DNA of 64,000 bases from Paralvinella palmiformis (Eukaryota > Annelida > Polychaeta > Terebellida > Alvinellidae): positions 62,001 through 126,000 of the forward strand of contig JAODUP010000160.1 of NCBI GenBank assembly GCA_025642065.1, read 5' to 3'. The position numbers and the translations under genes are program-made. The notes under the pieces are model-generated. The model did no database searches. It was not told the origin of the DNA and was given only the letters and a program-made list of their open reading frames with translations. Each line of letters begins with the position of its first letter. Positions within the stretch are counted from its first letter, which is position 1. Shown here piece by piece: positions 63,759-64,000 of this stretch.

Positions 63759-64000
63759 CAACACAGTCACTAATTGTGTTAGATGTATATTCTTAACGAG
63801 AGTATGATAAATATATCTATTTCATAATAACTTACAACTGTTAATTATTCAGTGATATATGTATATATTCACTTCTAGGATATATCATATATATAGAATA
63901 ATTATAACTTATCTATATTTTATTGCCTGTGACCTTTAGACTGAATTGTTGACACTGGAAAGTTGTATAAAATGATGTATCGTTATTTATACGGTAGATT

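Overview
This is an AT-rich (roughly 30% GC by eye) animal nuclear genome window. Evidence for that: GT-AG introns, dense (TA)n and (TG)n microsatellites, LINE fragments, tRNA-derived SINEs, hAT and pogo/Tigger DNA transposons, and one multi-exon gene made of metazoan extracellular modules. The repeat mix fits a mollusc or another spiralian, but I cannot prove the taxon from the sequence. There is no prokaryotic or organellar content.

Layout. Positions 1-16.6 kb are intergenic: AT-rich DNA, microsatellites, minisatellites, SINEs, a hAT remnant with nested SINEs (9.1-10.4 kb), LINE reverse-transcriptase fragments (11.1-11.5 and 14.2-15.0 kb) and a ~320-bp direct duplication (12.8-13.5 kb). Positions 16615-63678 hold one plus-strand gene that I assembled from 43 coding exons. 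All reading phases join without a break (5499 nt, 1832 residues plus stop). Its introns carry further transposon remnants. The last 320 bases are 3' UTR and flank.

The protein is a predicted type II transmembrane serine protease. It has a short cytosolic N-terminus (~60 residues), one membrane anchor (~61-83), a SEA domain with a G-S self-cleavage motif, four EGF modules plus a half module, one Ig domain, about 25 LDL-receptor class A (LDLa) modules, and a C-terminal S1 (trypsin-fold) protease with intact His/Asp/Ser. From the EGFs to the last LDLa nearly every module is one exon with phase-1 introns at both ends, so exons could be skipped or duplicated without frame loss.

The main points of interest are: (1) this module order, which matches no type II transmembrane protease that I know; (2) a protease that is not trypsin-like, with Gly at the position of Asp189, Met at the position of Gly226, and a zymogen activation site with Phe rather than Arg/Lys at P1, which together suggest activation by itself or by another non-tryptic protease; (3) microsatellites packed against splice sites of frame-neutral exons; (4) a hAT element with perfect 8-bp target duplications; (5) a GC-rich unclassified insert at 60.2-60.9 kb with a perfect 14-bp hairpin and duplicated promoter-like repeats; (6) SINEs that share a 3' body but carry different tRNA-like heads.
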